64,000 nt of DNA. Source: Branchiostoma floridae. Taxonomy: Eukaryota; Chordata; Leptocardii; Amphioxiformes; Branchiostomatidae. Within the stretch, counting starts at the first letter, position 1, and each line of letters starts with the position of its first letter. The notes under the pieces are model-generated. The model had not been told where the DNA came from, did not search any database, and saw only the letters and a program-made list of their open reading frames with translations. Positions 21,300 through 32,275 of the stretch are shown piece after piece. The stretch is from assembly GCF_000003815.2 (NCBI RefSeq), contig NC_049989.1, forward strand, positions 16,934,287-16,998,286. The letters are read 5' to 3'. The position numbers and the translations under genes are program-made.

Positions 21300-22600
21300 T
21301 GGCATCCCTCAATACTGGAGGTTTGCTGTAGTTTCGGTTTTAAAATGCATGTCCTGCATCTTCTTGGCAGCGAAACTGTGAAATCGTTTAAGTCTTTGCA
21401 TGTCCGTAGTGGTTGCTCGCCAGAGTTCGAACCCATGTAACATGGAAGGGGTCACTATTATGCGGCATATAGCATTTTTGCGACGAGTGGATTAGGTGTT
21501 CTTCCTGCTAATCCTGTTCCTAGGAGTATACTATTTTTTTCCCTTTACCCTTTTTAGAGGCACTCTCTATTGCTGCTTTTGACCTCAGATTTGCAGAATG
21601 TTGCACTCCTATGTGTGACTATATGTACCAACTATATGTATATGTATCAACCTCTATATTACCACCCACCAAATCACCCTCTGTACTTCTTGCAGGTCTC
21701 CCATCTGGTTAAACACCACACGCTTAATTTTTTAGGTACACCTCCATCTTCTGTCGTAAATAAGGCTATATTCTAGAAGTTTCTGCAGTCCTATTCATTT
21801 GCCTGTAAGTAGACATATGTCGTCAACAAGAGCAGGTGAACAACAATTCAAACCAATCACTGATGAACCGCCACCTTGAGCCCGTAGCATTTCATGTATG
21901 TCATTTATTGAAAGAAGGTAACAATAACATATTCATTAACAAGATGCCTCCCTGGTTTTACACGTGTCTGGACTTCTTCCCATCTAGTAGCACAAAGTAC
22001 TGAGACTAAATGCATGTGTTTAAGAAGTCACCAGAGTTTGCTGTCGATACCCTCCTCGTAAATCCTGTGTAACATTCCATTAGTGTACACTGTCGTGCGT
22101 TTTTTGGTGTCTAAGAAACACCCGTAGACAATACTGCATACTTGTTTTTTCCGGGCGTATTGAAACCGCTGTTTTCTTACATAGTTCTGCATTGCACCTA
22201 TCAGTTTTTCTAGCCCCGTCCTGGTGCTTGCAAGTGGACATATATCATTAGCCAGTGCAGGAGATTCACATTAAGTTTCACCTTTACAAACTTAGGGCTT
22301 GAAGTTTTGTATGGATGTCATTTGTCACTAAGAGGTAGCAGGTGAGCGATAAAACACCGCTTTGGTTCACCCTACGTGAACGTGAAGATCTGAATTCTCT
22401 CACCATTCAGTAATGCACACATTAAGTGTTTCCAGTATGCAATTGTTTCAATATTCTCCAAAATATTGTATTCACTCCTTCTCAGTACAGTTTGTGCAGC
22501 ATTCCTTGTGTCCATACTGTGTCATATGCCTTAAAGCACCCATAGACTAAAGTGTCCCTTTCTTTCTTTGAAATAAGTATGACGAGTCATGATGATGTGC
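21300..22600 (-). pseudogene. Decayed LINE with two reverse-transcriptase cores
   Basis: The minus strand contains the RT motif word FKAYDTVWTQGMLHKLY near 22480-22550. About 430 bp lower there is a second version (TTVYTNGMLHRIYEEGIDSK, about 22040-22100). Each is followed by a worn 'QGxxLSPxL' region (VNQSGVLSLTCYLL for the first). Near 21380-21480 it reads PSMLHGFELWRATTTDMQRL, the C-terminal part of the polymerase ORF. Many stops are present. Two cores in the same orientation imply a tandem duplication or two insertions of one family. Clade unresolved. Confidence 0.55.
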
Positions 22601-23409
22601 TGGAAGTTGGTATCAGCTGGATATTAGAAATGCTGAGATCAATCACGATGTCTTTTGGCTTTGTCTCTACATGTACTTGCATATGCGTGAAGTGAGTTCA
22701 TGGTAATAATGTCCACCCGGGAAACGCTATAGAACCTGTAAATGTGTTCAGAAAATGTTGTTTGCTAAGGTCATGATATCACCTTTCATAAAATAAAAAA
22801 GTCTAGCTTGACGGTTGCCTTCCTGTAACCCTACATATACTATGTCACATTTTTTTTTGGTATAAAATACCATACTTCTTTTGCAACTTCACAAACTTTT
22901 TTCTGTTCTTTCATTTCCACAGTAACTAGGAAGCGAAAGGCCCAACTTATTCAAAGACCTCAACATAACATCAACAACGTCATCTCTTTTCGTCTGTAGT
23001 AAAGTAAAGGCCACTGGTAACTCCCTTACTACACCGACTTGATTTTGGCCTCCAGGTTTGGTCAGTCTTTAGGGCGACCAACGTTGACGCATGCGGTGCA
23101 GCCAGGGGTATCCCGTCTGTATGCAGCATTTACATCCCAACCGTTCACCTAAAGCTGTAGATAATATCATTAATAATTTTGGCTTTAACCTTCTTGTTGC
23201 TTACCTTTGACACCACGACGTTACGTTGTCATGCTAATAAGACAATTAATATAAGACAAAAAAGATAACAGTAAAGTCTTGTAAACACTTCAATTTCAAT
23301 CATAAACTTTAAGAGTTAGAACATACATGTTCTTCGTCAAACCTTTGGTCTTTATATACTATCAATTTACTATCCAAAGTTCAACATCAATAACCATATG
23401 AATTCAGTT

Positions 23410-23580
23410 TATTGCCCGACAGCGTGAAGCTGCCAAGGTACACTTTCTGCGTTGCCGTTAAAGTACTTTCGGAAGTAGGCCCTCAGCTTCTTCCAATCTG
23501 CTGTTACTCGGGTTCCTCGACTCTCGTCCTCCACCTCATGCATCACAGCATCATTCCTCCAGGATCCGGACACCAGCTTC
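23410..23580 (-). CDS. Harbinger-type DDE transposase, C-terminal exon
   Basis: A clean acceptor (TAATACAG at 23581 and above) opens a frame reading KLVSGSWRNDAVMHEVEDE then RAYFRKYFNGNAESVPWQ, ending at a stop at 23410-23412. The pattern G-x-WR-(N/D)-D, about 30 residues, YF-(N)-x(3-5)-(S/A)VPWQ is the typical C-terminus of PIF/Harbinger-like (HARBI1-type) nucleases. The catalytic Asp and Glu residues would lie in upstream exons, which are not convincingly found. This is either a remnant of a transposon or a domesticated gene. Confidence 0.5.
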
Positions 23581-24199
23581 CTGTATTACTGAAGTTTTGT
23601 GAGCCACTCGAAAGGCGAATTCCATGGTCTGATACGATTTCCTGATCGCAAGGAAGCGAAGAGTGATTGCCAACTTCAGACAGCTGGCAGGGCTGGTCTA
23701 GCACAGCTTAGCAAGCGACATGGAAATCTGATAATGGCGTGGACACTGGGTAGTCACATGGTAATGACATGGTCAAATTTCATGGCTGGGGCCTGGCCGG
23801 TTAATTTGGGGCAAGGAAAAGTATGACATAAAGGACAATAAAATGCATAAAACGTAACAATGACTCTCACATTAGTCAGTATCCTAATCTATGTATAATT
23901 CCCGATATGCAATTTTTGTTTTTCGTTTCCACAAACAGGTGTTTGTCAATTTTGCGATAACAATGACAACATGAGTCGTCGTTGTTTTTAAAGCTGATAA
24001 CGGACCATTTACCCAGAATATGTTGGATTTATAGAAAAAAATTGCTGGTGGCACCCTTAACCGCTCCGGGCATCTGTAGCCGTACAGAATAAATATACTC
24101 TTGTTCACAACCACTTTCTTTGTTCCCCAAAAAATATTCACGGACAACTGTTGTTACATCTGACAATTATCAACAAATATTGTAGAATCGAGTTACCAT

Positions 24200-24720
24200 C
24201 ATCTTGTCAGCGTCAACCTGAGGAAAAAGAAGGAAACGACCGGTTATGCTGTTGATCCGTTGTTCTAAGCCGTTCATCCTCCAAGTCGCCATAATTTCAG
24301 ATGTGTGGTATTGTAGTCAAATAAAGTTCTGTTTCTTTATACTACACTGAATCTCGTTAACGAGAATTTTCCTGATACTTTCCTCTGAAAAGTACAAATT
24401 ATGTAGCTCCATCTATTCCTGACAAGACAAGAAAAGACATTGGTGGTAATGTATCACGAAACGCATGTTGCTGCCGCCCTGTCTCACTGATCTTAATCAC
24501 TGTCAGTGTGACTAGGACGAAAAAAACAAGTAGTTCACACTTGAAAAACTAACACCTGTAAGAGTAATTATGACTTTCTTTTCAAATAGTTACCCTTTGT
24601 GGCCGCTCGTTAACGCCCCCGCCCCTTGTCAAGCAAAGTGTCATCGGTCATCTAAATAGAGTGGGTGTTCAGAACTGTTGCAGCTGCCTTGCAGCCTGTC
24701 TTCTACAGACATAAAACGAT
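24200..24720 (-). other. Possible small exons of the transposase-like gene
   Basis: A short block at about 24205-24221 (VDADKMM) is bounded by TTTTCCTCAG and GTAACT. A second block at about 24598-24710 is bounded by TCTGTAG and CAAAGG|GTAACT but contains stops in every frame. They lie between the C-terminal exon and the duplicated exon at 24.8-25.2 kb on the same strand. Support is splice words only. Confidence 0.2.
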
Positions 24721-24749
24721 GACTATTTTATCATTTTTGCGTAAGCCTA

Positions 24750-25215
24750 TATTCACAAATAACTTGTTTACATAACTTATCAAACGCAAACATTGTAGAT
24801 GAAATTAAATTAGAACCTGAGTCACATTGTTGTCCGCTCATGGTTGCCTTTCTTCAAGGTGTCCTTCAGCTCGCTCATCACCTTGGCGTACTGGATGTCT
24901 TGGTAGCTTCGAGCTACCTTTCAGCAGAATTTAAAAAAAAAAGCGAATAAGCCAGTGACTGAAAGATCTTTATTGGTTATATTGATGAATATCTTATTAC
25001 TTATTTATGACGTTTCATTTACAAATAACCCGTCACTTGATTTTTCAAAGGCAAACATCCTAGCGCAAACATTTTAGATAAAGGCTTGGTATAGCCTGGG
25101 TCACCTTGCTGTCCGCTCATGATTACGGTGCTTCAGTGTGTCCTTTAATTTTGTTGTGACCTTGGCAAAATAGAGTGAATAAGCCAGTGACTGAAATATC
25201 TTTATATTTTAAACT
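24750..25215 (-). repeat. Tandem duplication containing an exon
   Basis: Two adjacent copies (about 24750-24985 and 25030-25215) share flanking AT-rich DNA and an exon-like core. The minus-strand cores read AKVMSELKDTLKKGNHERTT and AKVTTKLKDTLKHRNHERTA, with donor-like AAT|GTGACT and AAG|GTGACC. Matching points are 279 bp apart at GTCCGCTCA and 232 bp apart at GCCAGTGACTGAAA. This is the signature of a local exon duplication; the protein is unassigned. Confidence 0.5.
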
Positions 25216-25219
25216 TTTT

Positions 25220-26300
25220 CTTTCCATTGAGATTCAAACCAGTAAGAAGAACAATAAATGTCAGTTGAGAGAAAATTTTTTGTTGTTTTTTGCTTTAAGT
25301 GACTTTATGGTATGTCTCCTTCACATATGTCCCAAATGTCCGGAATAACGTTGTTAAATATAATGCTGATCCTCGATACACGGCACAATCAATGCCATTA
25401 AGCTATCGTTGTAAAGGAAATTACTAGTTCATTTCTGCCACACAATAGTTATGAAGAAAATAAGACATGTTAAGAAATAAATGTTTAGTAATTGTTTTTT
25501 TAATGTCTTTGCGCTTCTCGCGCAGCATGTCATCCTTAAAGGTGACGTAACTCATTACTGCTTCCGGGTAATATCCATAATAACACTTAAACTTCCTCTG
25601 AATTCTAGCTCTCCTTTTTATCTATTTACCTTGACTAGAGGAATATATTTTGCCGTAGTTTTTTAACTGTCTGCTGAGCTCAACAGGTCAGCTATTTTCT
25701 GCATCACAAAGCTCCGCTGTACGCAGTATAGAAATGCAAGCCATGATCCTGGCTACACTTAGATTAAGAAAACGCCTTGCAATAATCTGACCAGAAGCCG
25801 CTTAGAGCTAAACTCAATGGGATAGAATCGCTTGCTGACTCGGTGCTGCCACTGCTAGGACTAGGACTGTAATACCTTCCACACAGGGTTGACTATCGCG
25901 GCAATGCCTTACGATGGCACCTCTGCCATTTCAGCTACAGGGAACGGGTATTAGGGTGTGGCTTCTAACCAATGTCCGCCCATAATAGAAGTATTTTTTT
26001 TTGTTCGAAGGTGCCATATAAGGCGGGGCATTAGCATCGAAGCGGATGAGCGTCGACGTTACGCAATGTTACAACCAAGGAGGCTTACAAGATTCAGGGT
26101 ACCTGTGACCCCCGTCATATTTGCCCAACACGAATTTCAGATACCAACAGTCTTTAATTGCACCTTCTTCGAAAAGAATATCCGGCCTGGCCGTCATGGC
26201 TCTAATATCTCGCAGTATTGCCCTCACACAATGTTTCCCTTTCTTGTACCCGTCAATCTTTGAAGGTCTTGGACCATCTTGAAAAGGTCCTGCAAGGACA
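25220..26300. other. Intergenic DNA, nothing recognised
   Basis: Short frames without domains; no RNA gene or clear repeat found. Confidence 0.35.
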
Positions 26301-26384
26301 GAATTTTTCGTTTCAGCAACAGAATGCCTCCTGGCACTTTTACACTAAGTTCTCTCCACCACACAAATTTTTAACATATAAGCT

Positions 26385-26590
26385 CCACCACACACACACA
26401 AAAATTCAAAAAGATAACGCCCACACATATCCTGACCTAGTACCTCAGGAAACGTCCAAACTAAGACCGTCCACACAGACAGCTTTCCACACAGGAAACT
26501 ACCACGCAAGAAAAGTTTACACACTGGAAAACTTCCACACAGGAAAACTGCCACCCTGGAAAACTTCCACACAGATAACCAACACATAAC
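26385..26590. repeat. Degenerate 15-20 bp short repeat
   Basis: The words CCACACAGGAAACT, CACTGGAAAACTTCC and CACACAGGAAAACT recur every 15-25 bases from about 26480 to 26575, preceded by a CACACACACA tract near 26390. It is a short, worn minisatellite. Confidence 0.5.
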
Positions 26591-26917
26591 AGCACACAGG
26601 TTCACCGTAAACCATTTAGTCGATAGCTTTCTACGTGCTAATGGCGGAATCTCTCTATATTTAACGTGTGGACTCCCCAACCCCGCTCCGGTCTGTCACT
26701 TTTGAGAGTGTCTTCAGAGTAGTGTCTACTCCCTTTTCCTTTCCACGCCACTTGACGCCCTCTGTTCCTTCCTCCTGGTACTCTCTGGTTGTCGTTAGGC
26801 AGCACTCCCGTCAAGGCCCCCTAGGCGCTCTCCTTGCTCCGGCCCTGTGAAGCAATCAAAAACCTGCCAGCCTTAACCTTCTTATCTATAGGCCCTGGCA
26901 GTTACCACCGCCCACCA

Positions 26918-27665
26918 TTATAGTTTTGGTGACAAGTCTGGTGCTATCAGGGTGTAAGGCGTCTGTCTATGTTCTAGGTGTCTCAACATGGCCCCTGCCA
27001 GGACGAAATGCGGGAAAATGTAGCCTTTATCGAAGTGCTCTACCACTTGATTGAAAAAAAAAATCAACCCCTCTAGATCTGTTCCAAGAGCTAAGGTGGG
27101 GGAGAAAAACCGGGCTGTCTTAGCATTAGATAGGGTGGTCATCCAGTCCGTCTTGCGAGGACCAAAAGTCTTCTCGACTCGTTCCCAAGAGGCCACGGAC
27201 AAATTAGCGTCTTGTTGGGATAAAATACTAGATTGGGGTCTGCACAGCCACAGTTATCCTTCGTCACCAACTGTATATCTTTGCCCCCTTCTCCTGCCCA
27301 GGCTTTTGACACCGCTTGATTGCCTGTTTGGATAACTACCCTTAGGCTAGCATTCTTCAAATCTTTATCTACAGCTTGTAGGGTCAGAGCGACTGATCTA
27401 GCTTCCTTTATACGTATCGGAGCTTGAGTATCCTGAGTGAACCAATAATCGTTAGTTGCCATACGTTGACATAGGTATCACCAAAGAGAAAGCCACACAT
27501 TTCCCCACGAATTTTTGTAAAGTAGGGATGTGTATTTCCCCTTGCTCTAGCATATATTCCCTCGGGGTGTTGAACGTTTGGATTTTGTCCTGGGAGAATG
27601 CCAAAACCTAAAGGAACTGACCACACAGTCATCCACAGAAACTTAACCAATTTTGCGGGAAACAA
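26918..27665 (-). pseudogene. Retroelement RNase H region (tyrosine-recombinase type)
   Basis: The minus strand carries, in broken frames, TLQKFVGKCVAFSLVIP (end of a reverse transcriptase), then APIRIKEARSVALTLQAV and VIQTGNQAVSKAWAGEGGKD (RNase H with the 'DNQ' strand altered to 'TGNQ'), then FGPRKTDWMTTLSNAKTARF and FPHFVLAGAMLRHLEH, ending LIAPDLSPK. This order is typical of metazoan retroelements that pair RT/RNase H with a tyrosine recombinase. Stops and shifts show it is dead. Confidence 0.6.
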
Positions 27666-28041
27666 TACTGACTAAATCAACTACCAGAAATAGCCCAAAC
27701 CCAATGTCCACTTCAACATCTTTAATGCAATGAACACATGGAAAGAGATCTTAATCGGAAGAACGTCTATGAACACATGTTAGACATTGAAAAAGATATC
27801 TCAATTGAAAGAACGTCTATTCTGGAATGACTTCGCATCATCGTACATGAGATACAGAAAAAAACAATATACAATCGTTTCACACATGAATCACCGTCCG
27901 ACGAATACACCGTCCGGCGGTGATCACTGTCCAACAGCGTCAAAAACAATACTCGACATTTTACGACCAATTTCCTACCCCGTCCGACGGTGTCCACTAT
28001 CAGACCACGTAAAACCATACAAAAATACTTACTTTGGGGGA

Positions 28042-28344
28042 TTACTCTCCTCTATCTTCCGACGGGGCAAAACATGCGAACAAACTTCTTGCAAAATACA
28101 ACGGATAGAAGGTGTGGTCAGATAGCGGGCGGACGCCACAAAATTCACTACCCAGCCGCTGTCGAGGGAGTCGGTGCTGGATTCCCTGTGGCTGTGCGGT
28201 GCCGTCGGCCGCCGGAACCGGAATATGTCGGGCCGCCGCGGAGACCGCTGGTTGCGTTGGCCGGCTTGCGCTACCCTGTGTAGCTGCAGAGAATGCTGTG
28301 GCAGCGGAGGATGTTGAAGCTACCGTCTGTCCTGTAACCCACAT
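28042..28344 (-). pseudogene. Ala/Ser-rich N-terminal frame shared with 11.5 kb
   Basis: The frame opens MWVTGQTVASTSSAATAF and continues QGSASRPTQPAVSAAARHIP then VPAADGTAQPQG. Its equivalent at 11.3-11.7 kb differs by scattered substitutions but keeps the frame, so the sequence was probably coding when copied. A GTTACAG precedes the internal ATG in both. It could be the start of a Gag-like or recombinase protein of the element whose RNase H region lies just downstream. No domain recognised. Confidence 0.4.
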
Positions 28345-28607
28345 ATTAGAGACAAAATGATTATTAAAGACAACTCACGCATGTTCACATGTGGCGTCTC
28401 AAATTTTACCAGCGAACAACACCCAACAAATGACTTCCGCAGAATTCGGCCAAATTGTTCCTCCAAAACCAGCTCCTGTTAGTGAAGGAATGGACCCTGG
28501 ATTCCTTGGCGTTTGCGACATTGTACCAGACTGTCGCGTGTTGCAGACCACACTGCAAAATGGTATCTCACGAGAATCCAATCCATTATTACGTCATCGG
28601 GAATCTT
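28183..28607. repeat. Second copy of the 11.53-12.12 kb repeat
   Basis: It is collinear with 11530-12116: the same start (CCCTGTGGCTGTGCGGTGCC), an interior CCTGTAACCCACAT, and the same end (ATCTCACGAGAATCC, then GGGAATCT). It is shorter, having lost parts of the middle. Its outer bases form an inverted pair (GGTGCTGGATTCCC against the complement of GGGAATCTTCCAAGCACC). It lacks the 39-bp flanking direct repeats of the first copy. Confidence 0.65.
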
Positions 28608-28647
28608 CCAAGCACCAGCAATGTACAGGCACAGTTAACAGCGTTTA

Positions 28648-28910
28648 ATTACCTCCATGAATGAAAAATGGAGATAGTTTTGCGTTTGTCTGTCTGTGTG
28701 TCCGGATTTTAGTAGTGAGCATAACTCAAGAACCTCTAGATTGATTACGATGATATTTGGTTTGTGGGTAGGTGTTGGGAAGACAAAGGTCAAGATCAAT
28801 TTTTGGCACCCTGGTATATGACCTTGGTACTGCAGCAGAAATTCATTTTTTGGATCTTAGGCCATGTTGATTTGATTATATGGATGGCATCCGCACTCGC
28901 ACCGATTTTC
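28648..28910 (-). repeat. Dispersed noncoding repeat family, copy 1
   Basis: The reverse complement matches 45.95-46.13 and 46.35-46.39 kb point by point (CTGCAGTACCAAGGTCA, then ACCTTTGTCTTCCCAACACC, then TTCATGGAGGTAAT) and, more weakly, 36.8-36.98 kb. No coding capacity is seen. It behaves as an interspersed repeat, often with CA-rich DNA at one end. Confidence 0.65.
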
Positions 28911-29266
28911 GGCCATTTAAAAAAAAAAGTAAAATGAGTACAAATATTCTGTAGATTGAAAAAAAAAGTATCAGAAAACAGATAACTAATCATAGTCTAA
29001 TGCCATAGAATGCCAAAATAAATCTAAAGTCGAAGAATAAGATGTAAAAGGACAGAAAGAAAAAAGTCTACTGTTGGTAGGGGGAGGTACCAGTACAGAA
29101 AATTCAGGTCCCGTTCAGGTCCAGAGGATCATTTTCAGGTCCGGATCTAAACCTGGACCTGATTGTCTGTGGAAACTTGAGAACTGGCAATACTGAAAAC
29201 AATGGTAATTGGTCAGTTTTGCTACAAAGGAATCTGTTTGGTGGATTATTGGACTCCCACTGGCAT

Positions 29267-29945
29267 TTAAAAATCCCATCTCCAAAGACTTACTGTCTCT
29301 ATACCTTTGACTGTAGAAACTTGGTATAATTGACTATAAACTCTACTTGACTTCCTCTTGTTGTCTTGTTGGCCCCCGGTAAGACCCAAAATGCCTGCCG
29401 ACATAGTGTGTCCATTTTGTAATTGGCGAAACCTGTTCCTCTGATTTTTTGGATTGGTCCAAGAAGAAAAAAATGTCTTGCACCCATATAATGTACTGGT
29501 TCCTACACCTAACTGTTGGTATACCATACTGTGTGCGTTTAGTCCTATGTTAAACCTTCCTGGCCACTTTGATTTCATACTGGAGGCAACTTTTTTTTTG
29601 CCAAACTTTTTTTTTATTCGCTCGCTCGCATCAGTTATGGAGTTCCCAGAGGATGTCATCCATATAATCAAATCAACATGGCCTTATGTGGAAACACCAC
29701 ACCACTTGACACAAATGAAAAGAGCCAGCCTTAATAAACAAGTACTTCATTATAACACCCCCCCCCCCGAAGCACCGCACAAAAAGACATACGATCTAAT
29801 CAACGGTATTCTACCTCCAACAATATTATCTCTTTATGAGATTCTACACAACAGACTCAAATACCAATGGACTATAATTACCTTATACCTGTATAACTCT
29901 TCACGTTTCTTTCTTGCCCAACGTAAAAGTGCGTTACAAACTTAA
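29267..29945. other. Open frames on both strands, unrecognised
   Basis: A 134-codon minus frame (29267-29671) and a 163-codon plus frame (29454-29945) overlap. Neither has a domain, and homopolymer runs (T at 29591, C at 29758) lie inside. The stretch 29653-29688 is the inverse of 28861-28897 (CCATATAATCAAATCAACAT), so part of it is repeat-derived. Confidence 0.3.
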
Positions 29946-30035
29946 ACGGAATTACGAGAAAGCCAGTTTCAAACCCCTCAATTCGTTTCTATCTTCATAC
30001 ACTTGCATTGCATGTCTGACTTCTTCCGACGGTAA

Positions 30036-31267
30036 TCAAGCTGCCGGGCCTCCCGGTTGCATCACCTGGGCGATATTCATGTAATGGAAAGCCGTTTTCC
30101 TTGTGAACCACCCAACGTGATCCATTACTTCTTCAACGGAGGCTCCCGCCATGTGCAAAGAGATAGCGCAACCTGATCTACATCCATGTAGTGTTTCTCC
30201 CTCGTCGATTCCCAACTTCTGTAAGTATCGTCGGATGGCGTTCCCCATTAACGCAGAAGGCGGTTGCTCCCCCAAAACCTGTCCATCTCTTGATGTAGAC
30301 CTGAAAAGGACCCCCCCCCCTCCAATATATTGGATAACTGCTTCGAAATACTCACGTACTAACCCAGTGTAAACACCGGGCAAGTTTCCTGACCCCCCGT
30401 CTTTTCCAATACAAACGTGTTAGACCGTCCATCCCTCAGCGTTTTCCCAAATTCGTGGTTTATAACCAACGATCCCGACTGCGCTCTAAACACATCTGCA
30501 GTTCTTACCCGAATAAGATCCGCTATTCTATCGCCGGAAAAGAAATCTGCCTTGAAAATCGCCTGGTCCCTGACCAACGTATACACTCTTACCGCCGACA
30601 TTTCTCTCGGTATCTTATCCGCAATAAAGTTGATCTTACCAAGGAAAACAGGTTTCGCCTGTTCCGGAGTTATACCCTGACTGTTCTAAAGTTATTAAAG
30701 AAAGACACTCCTATTCCACTTTACTGGCTGCCGGATTCCCTATCCCTAACCTGTCATCCCATTCCCCTCCCCTACCTTTATCATTGAGAATCGCCCTAAG
30801 CTTTCCGATGTAAGAATCCACCGTCTTAAAAGCCAATCTATTAAGGGCAATCGCAACCATTCTCATCACACCCCAGCTCGTGCACCTTAGTTTTCCCCTG
30901 GTCGTCTTTCCATATAAGGAATCTCACTATATCTACTGGTGCTGCTGTGACCCACGTTTTCGTTGAGGCGGTCCCTGCACCAAGTTTCCTGCTCCCGATG
31001 TGCCAGGTACCGGAGCGCCAACCGCTGGAACCTACGGGGCCGGTTGAATGCCTGGCTGCTGCGCCTGCTTTGGCCCTAACTGCTGCGGTGCTTGCTGAAG
31101 TACTTGCTGTGGTGCTTGTTGCTGACTCGGTAGATGGTTTCATGGACACCTTGCTGCTGCTGTGGCGGCTGGACTTGCGCCTGCTGCTGGCCTTGTTGCC
31201 CACCACTTGGGCGAATCTCTTGTAACCCTGGAGTGGGTAGCCTTTGAGTTTGGGAGGCCATTGCTGT
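30036..31267 (-). pseudogene. Tyrosine recombinase of a mobile element, frame broken
   Basis: The start is a Gln/Pro-rich N-terminus (MASQTQRLPTPGLQE from about 31263, then Q-rich words to about 30960). A DNA-binding region follows (VDIVRFLIWKDDQGKTKVHE at about 30905, then TVDSYIGKLRAILNDKGRG). The catalytic domain has SGDRIADLIRV (first Arg), FGKTLRDG, GETLHGCRSGCAISL (H-x-x-R), MDHVGW and TAFHYMNIAQVM (the Tyr). All expected catalytic residues (R, H-x-x-R, H/W position, Y) are visible. The frame changes at least four times, including at the ten-base C tract 30311-30320, and a TAG lies just before it. Such recombinases integrate DIRS/Ngaro-like or Crypton-type elements without target duplication. 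It may belong with the RNase H remnant at 26.9-27.7 kb. Confidence 0.75.
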
Positions 31268-31419
31268 AGAAAACAAAAAACATAAGCCATGAGACCACAA
31301 AATACACCTCTCAAACCCCACGCTACTCACCAGAGTGTGCTTCCACCAGGTCGGAGAAGACAATAGCCTTAGTTGGATCAAGGGTACAGGCACTCGTAGG
31401 GGTCATGCCGAAAGCTATC

Positions 31420-32210
31420 CACTCAGGTATCCTTCCCATTAAAGCAATAAATTACGCGACCAACCCCTAAAGAAACCCAGACTAAACGGAAAAATCTCAA
31501 CCATCGGTATGAAAATGCCCCCGTGCTAAAAACCAGCCAAGAAAAATTCCACAATTGTAGAAATGCAAATGTCCACGTGCGAAAACCCCACAAAAAACTT
31601 CCCAGACAAACCAAAAACGTGTACAAAACCCCGTTAAACGAAAACCACCCACCAAAAACAAAAGTCGCACAACACTGGCTACTTCCCCACCGCTAATACA
31701 AGAACAGAAACGCAAGCCCTACACAACCAAAACCAACTACAAACCAACTGATCGCGTCTGCCCCCCACACTCGTCAAACCACCAAAATTACAGATTTACT
31801 CAATCTGAACCACATTACCCCTTCTACACTATCCAAACCTTATCCAAGTGAGTCCTAAGTACACGTCTGTCTTCCAAACGCTCCTAAAGCTCAGAGAATG
31901 GGCCGTTCGTCAAACTTGCGCTGGTGCCAATGCCTCTGTAAACGTGCCGAACCCTCACCACGTCCAGACCGGGAGGATGGTTACAGTGAATGCGCTCTAG
32001 GTAATAGTCTCCTTGTCCTTATATAGTAAAGGATTACGTCATAGGCGGATTGATTCAATTATCGCGGTTTGTGAATAAAAATTAGTGATTTTTGTAAAAT
32101 ATGCCTTTCAGAAACCCGTTGCCATGGCAACACGAAAAATTATAAACTTACTCTAATTTTTGTAAATTGTTGCCAACAATATTCTAGGAAAGGTTATCAA
32201 GTTTGGTCGT
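31420..32210. other. Intergenic DNA
   Basis: Two overlapping, Trp/Phe-rich minus-strand frames (31423-31715) look like chance translations of CA/AC-rich DNA. Nothing else recognised. Confidence 0.35.
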
Positions 32211-32213
32211 TCT

Positions 32214-32275
32214 AGCTCAAGCCGTTTGGGACCTATACGATGTCAAAGTTGGCGGAGGCACTCAAACTGCTAGAT
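32214..32275 (-). pseudogene. CR1/L2-type LINE short fragment
   Basis: It closely matches 18955-19003 (AAGCCG(C/T)TTG, ATACGA(C/T)GTCAAAGTTG, GAGGCACT), followed in both places by a C homopolymer. This is the segment just upstream of the endonuclease start in that LINE family. Confidence 0.4.

Noticed and set aside
21415-21445. tRNA B-box-like GAGTTCGAACCC
   Set aside because: It lies in the C-terminal coding part of a LINE on the minus strand, with no A box or tRNA fold around it.
26345-26680. 111-codon minus frame with many Val/Cys/Phe residues
   Set aside because: It is a translation of the short CCACACAGGAAA repeat; no protein logic.
31423-31715. Trp/Phe-rich minus-strand frames as a membrane protein
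   Set aside because: Composition follows from AC-rich DNA; no start context and two equivalent overlapping frames.
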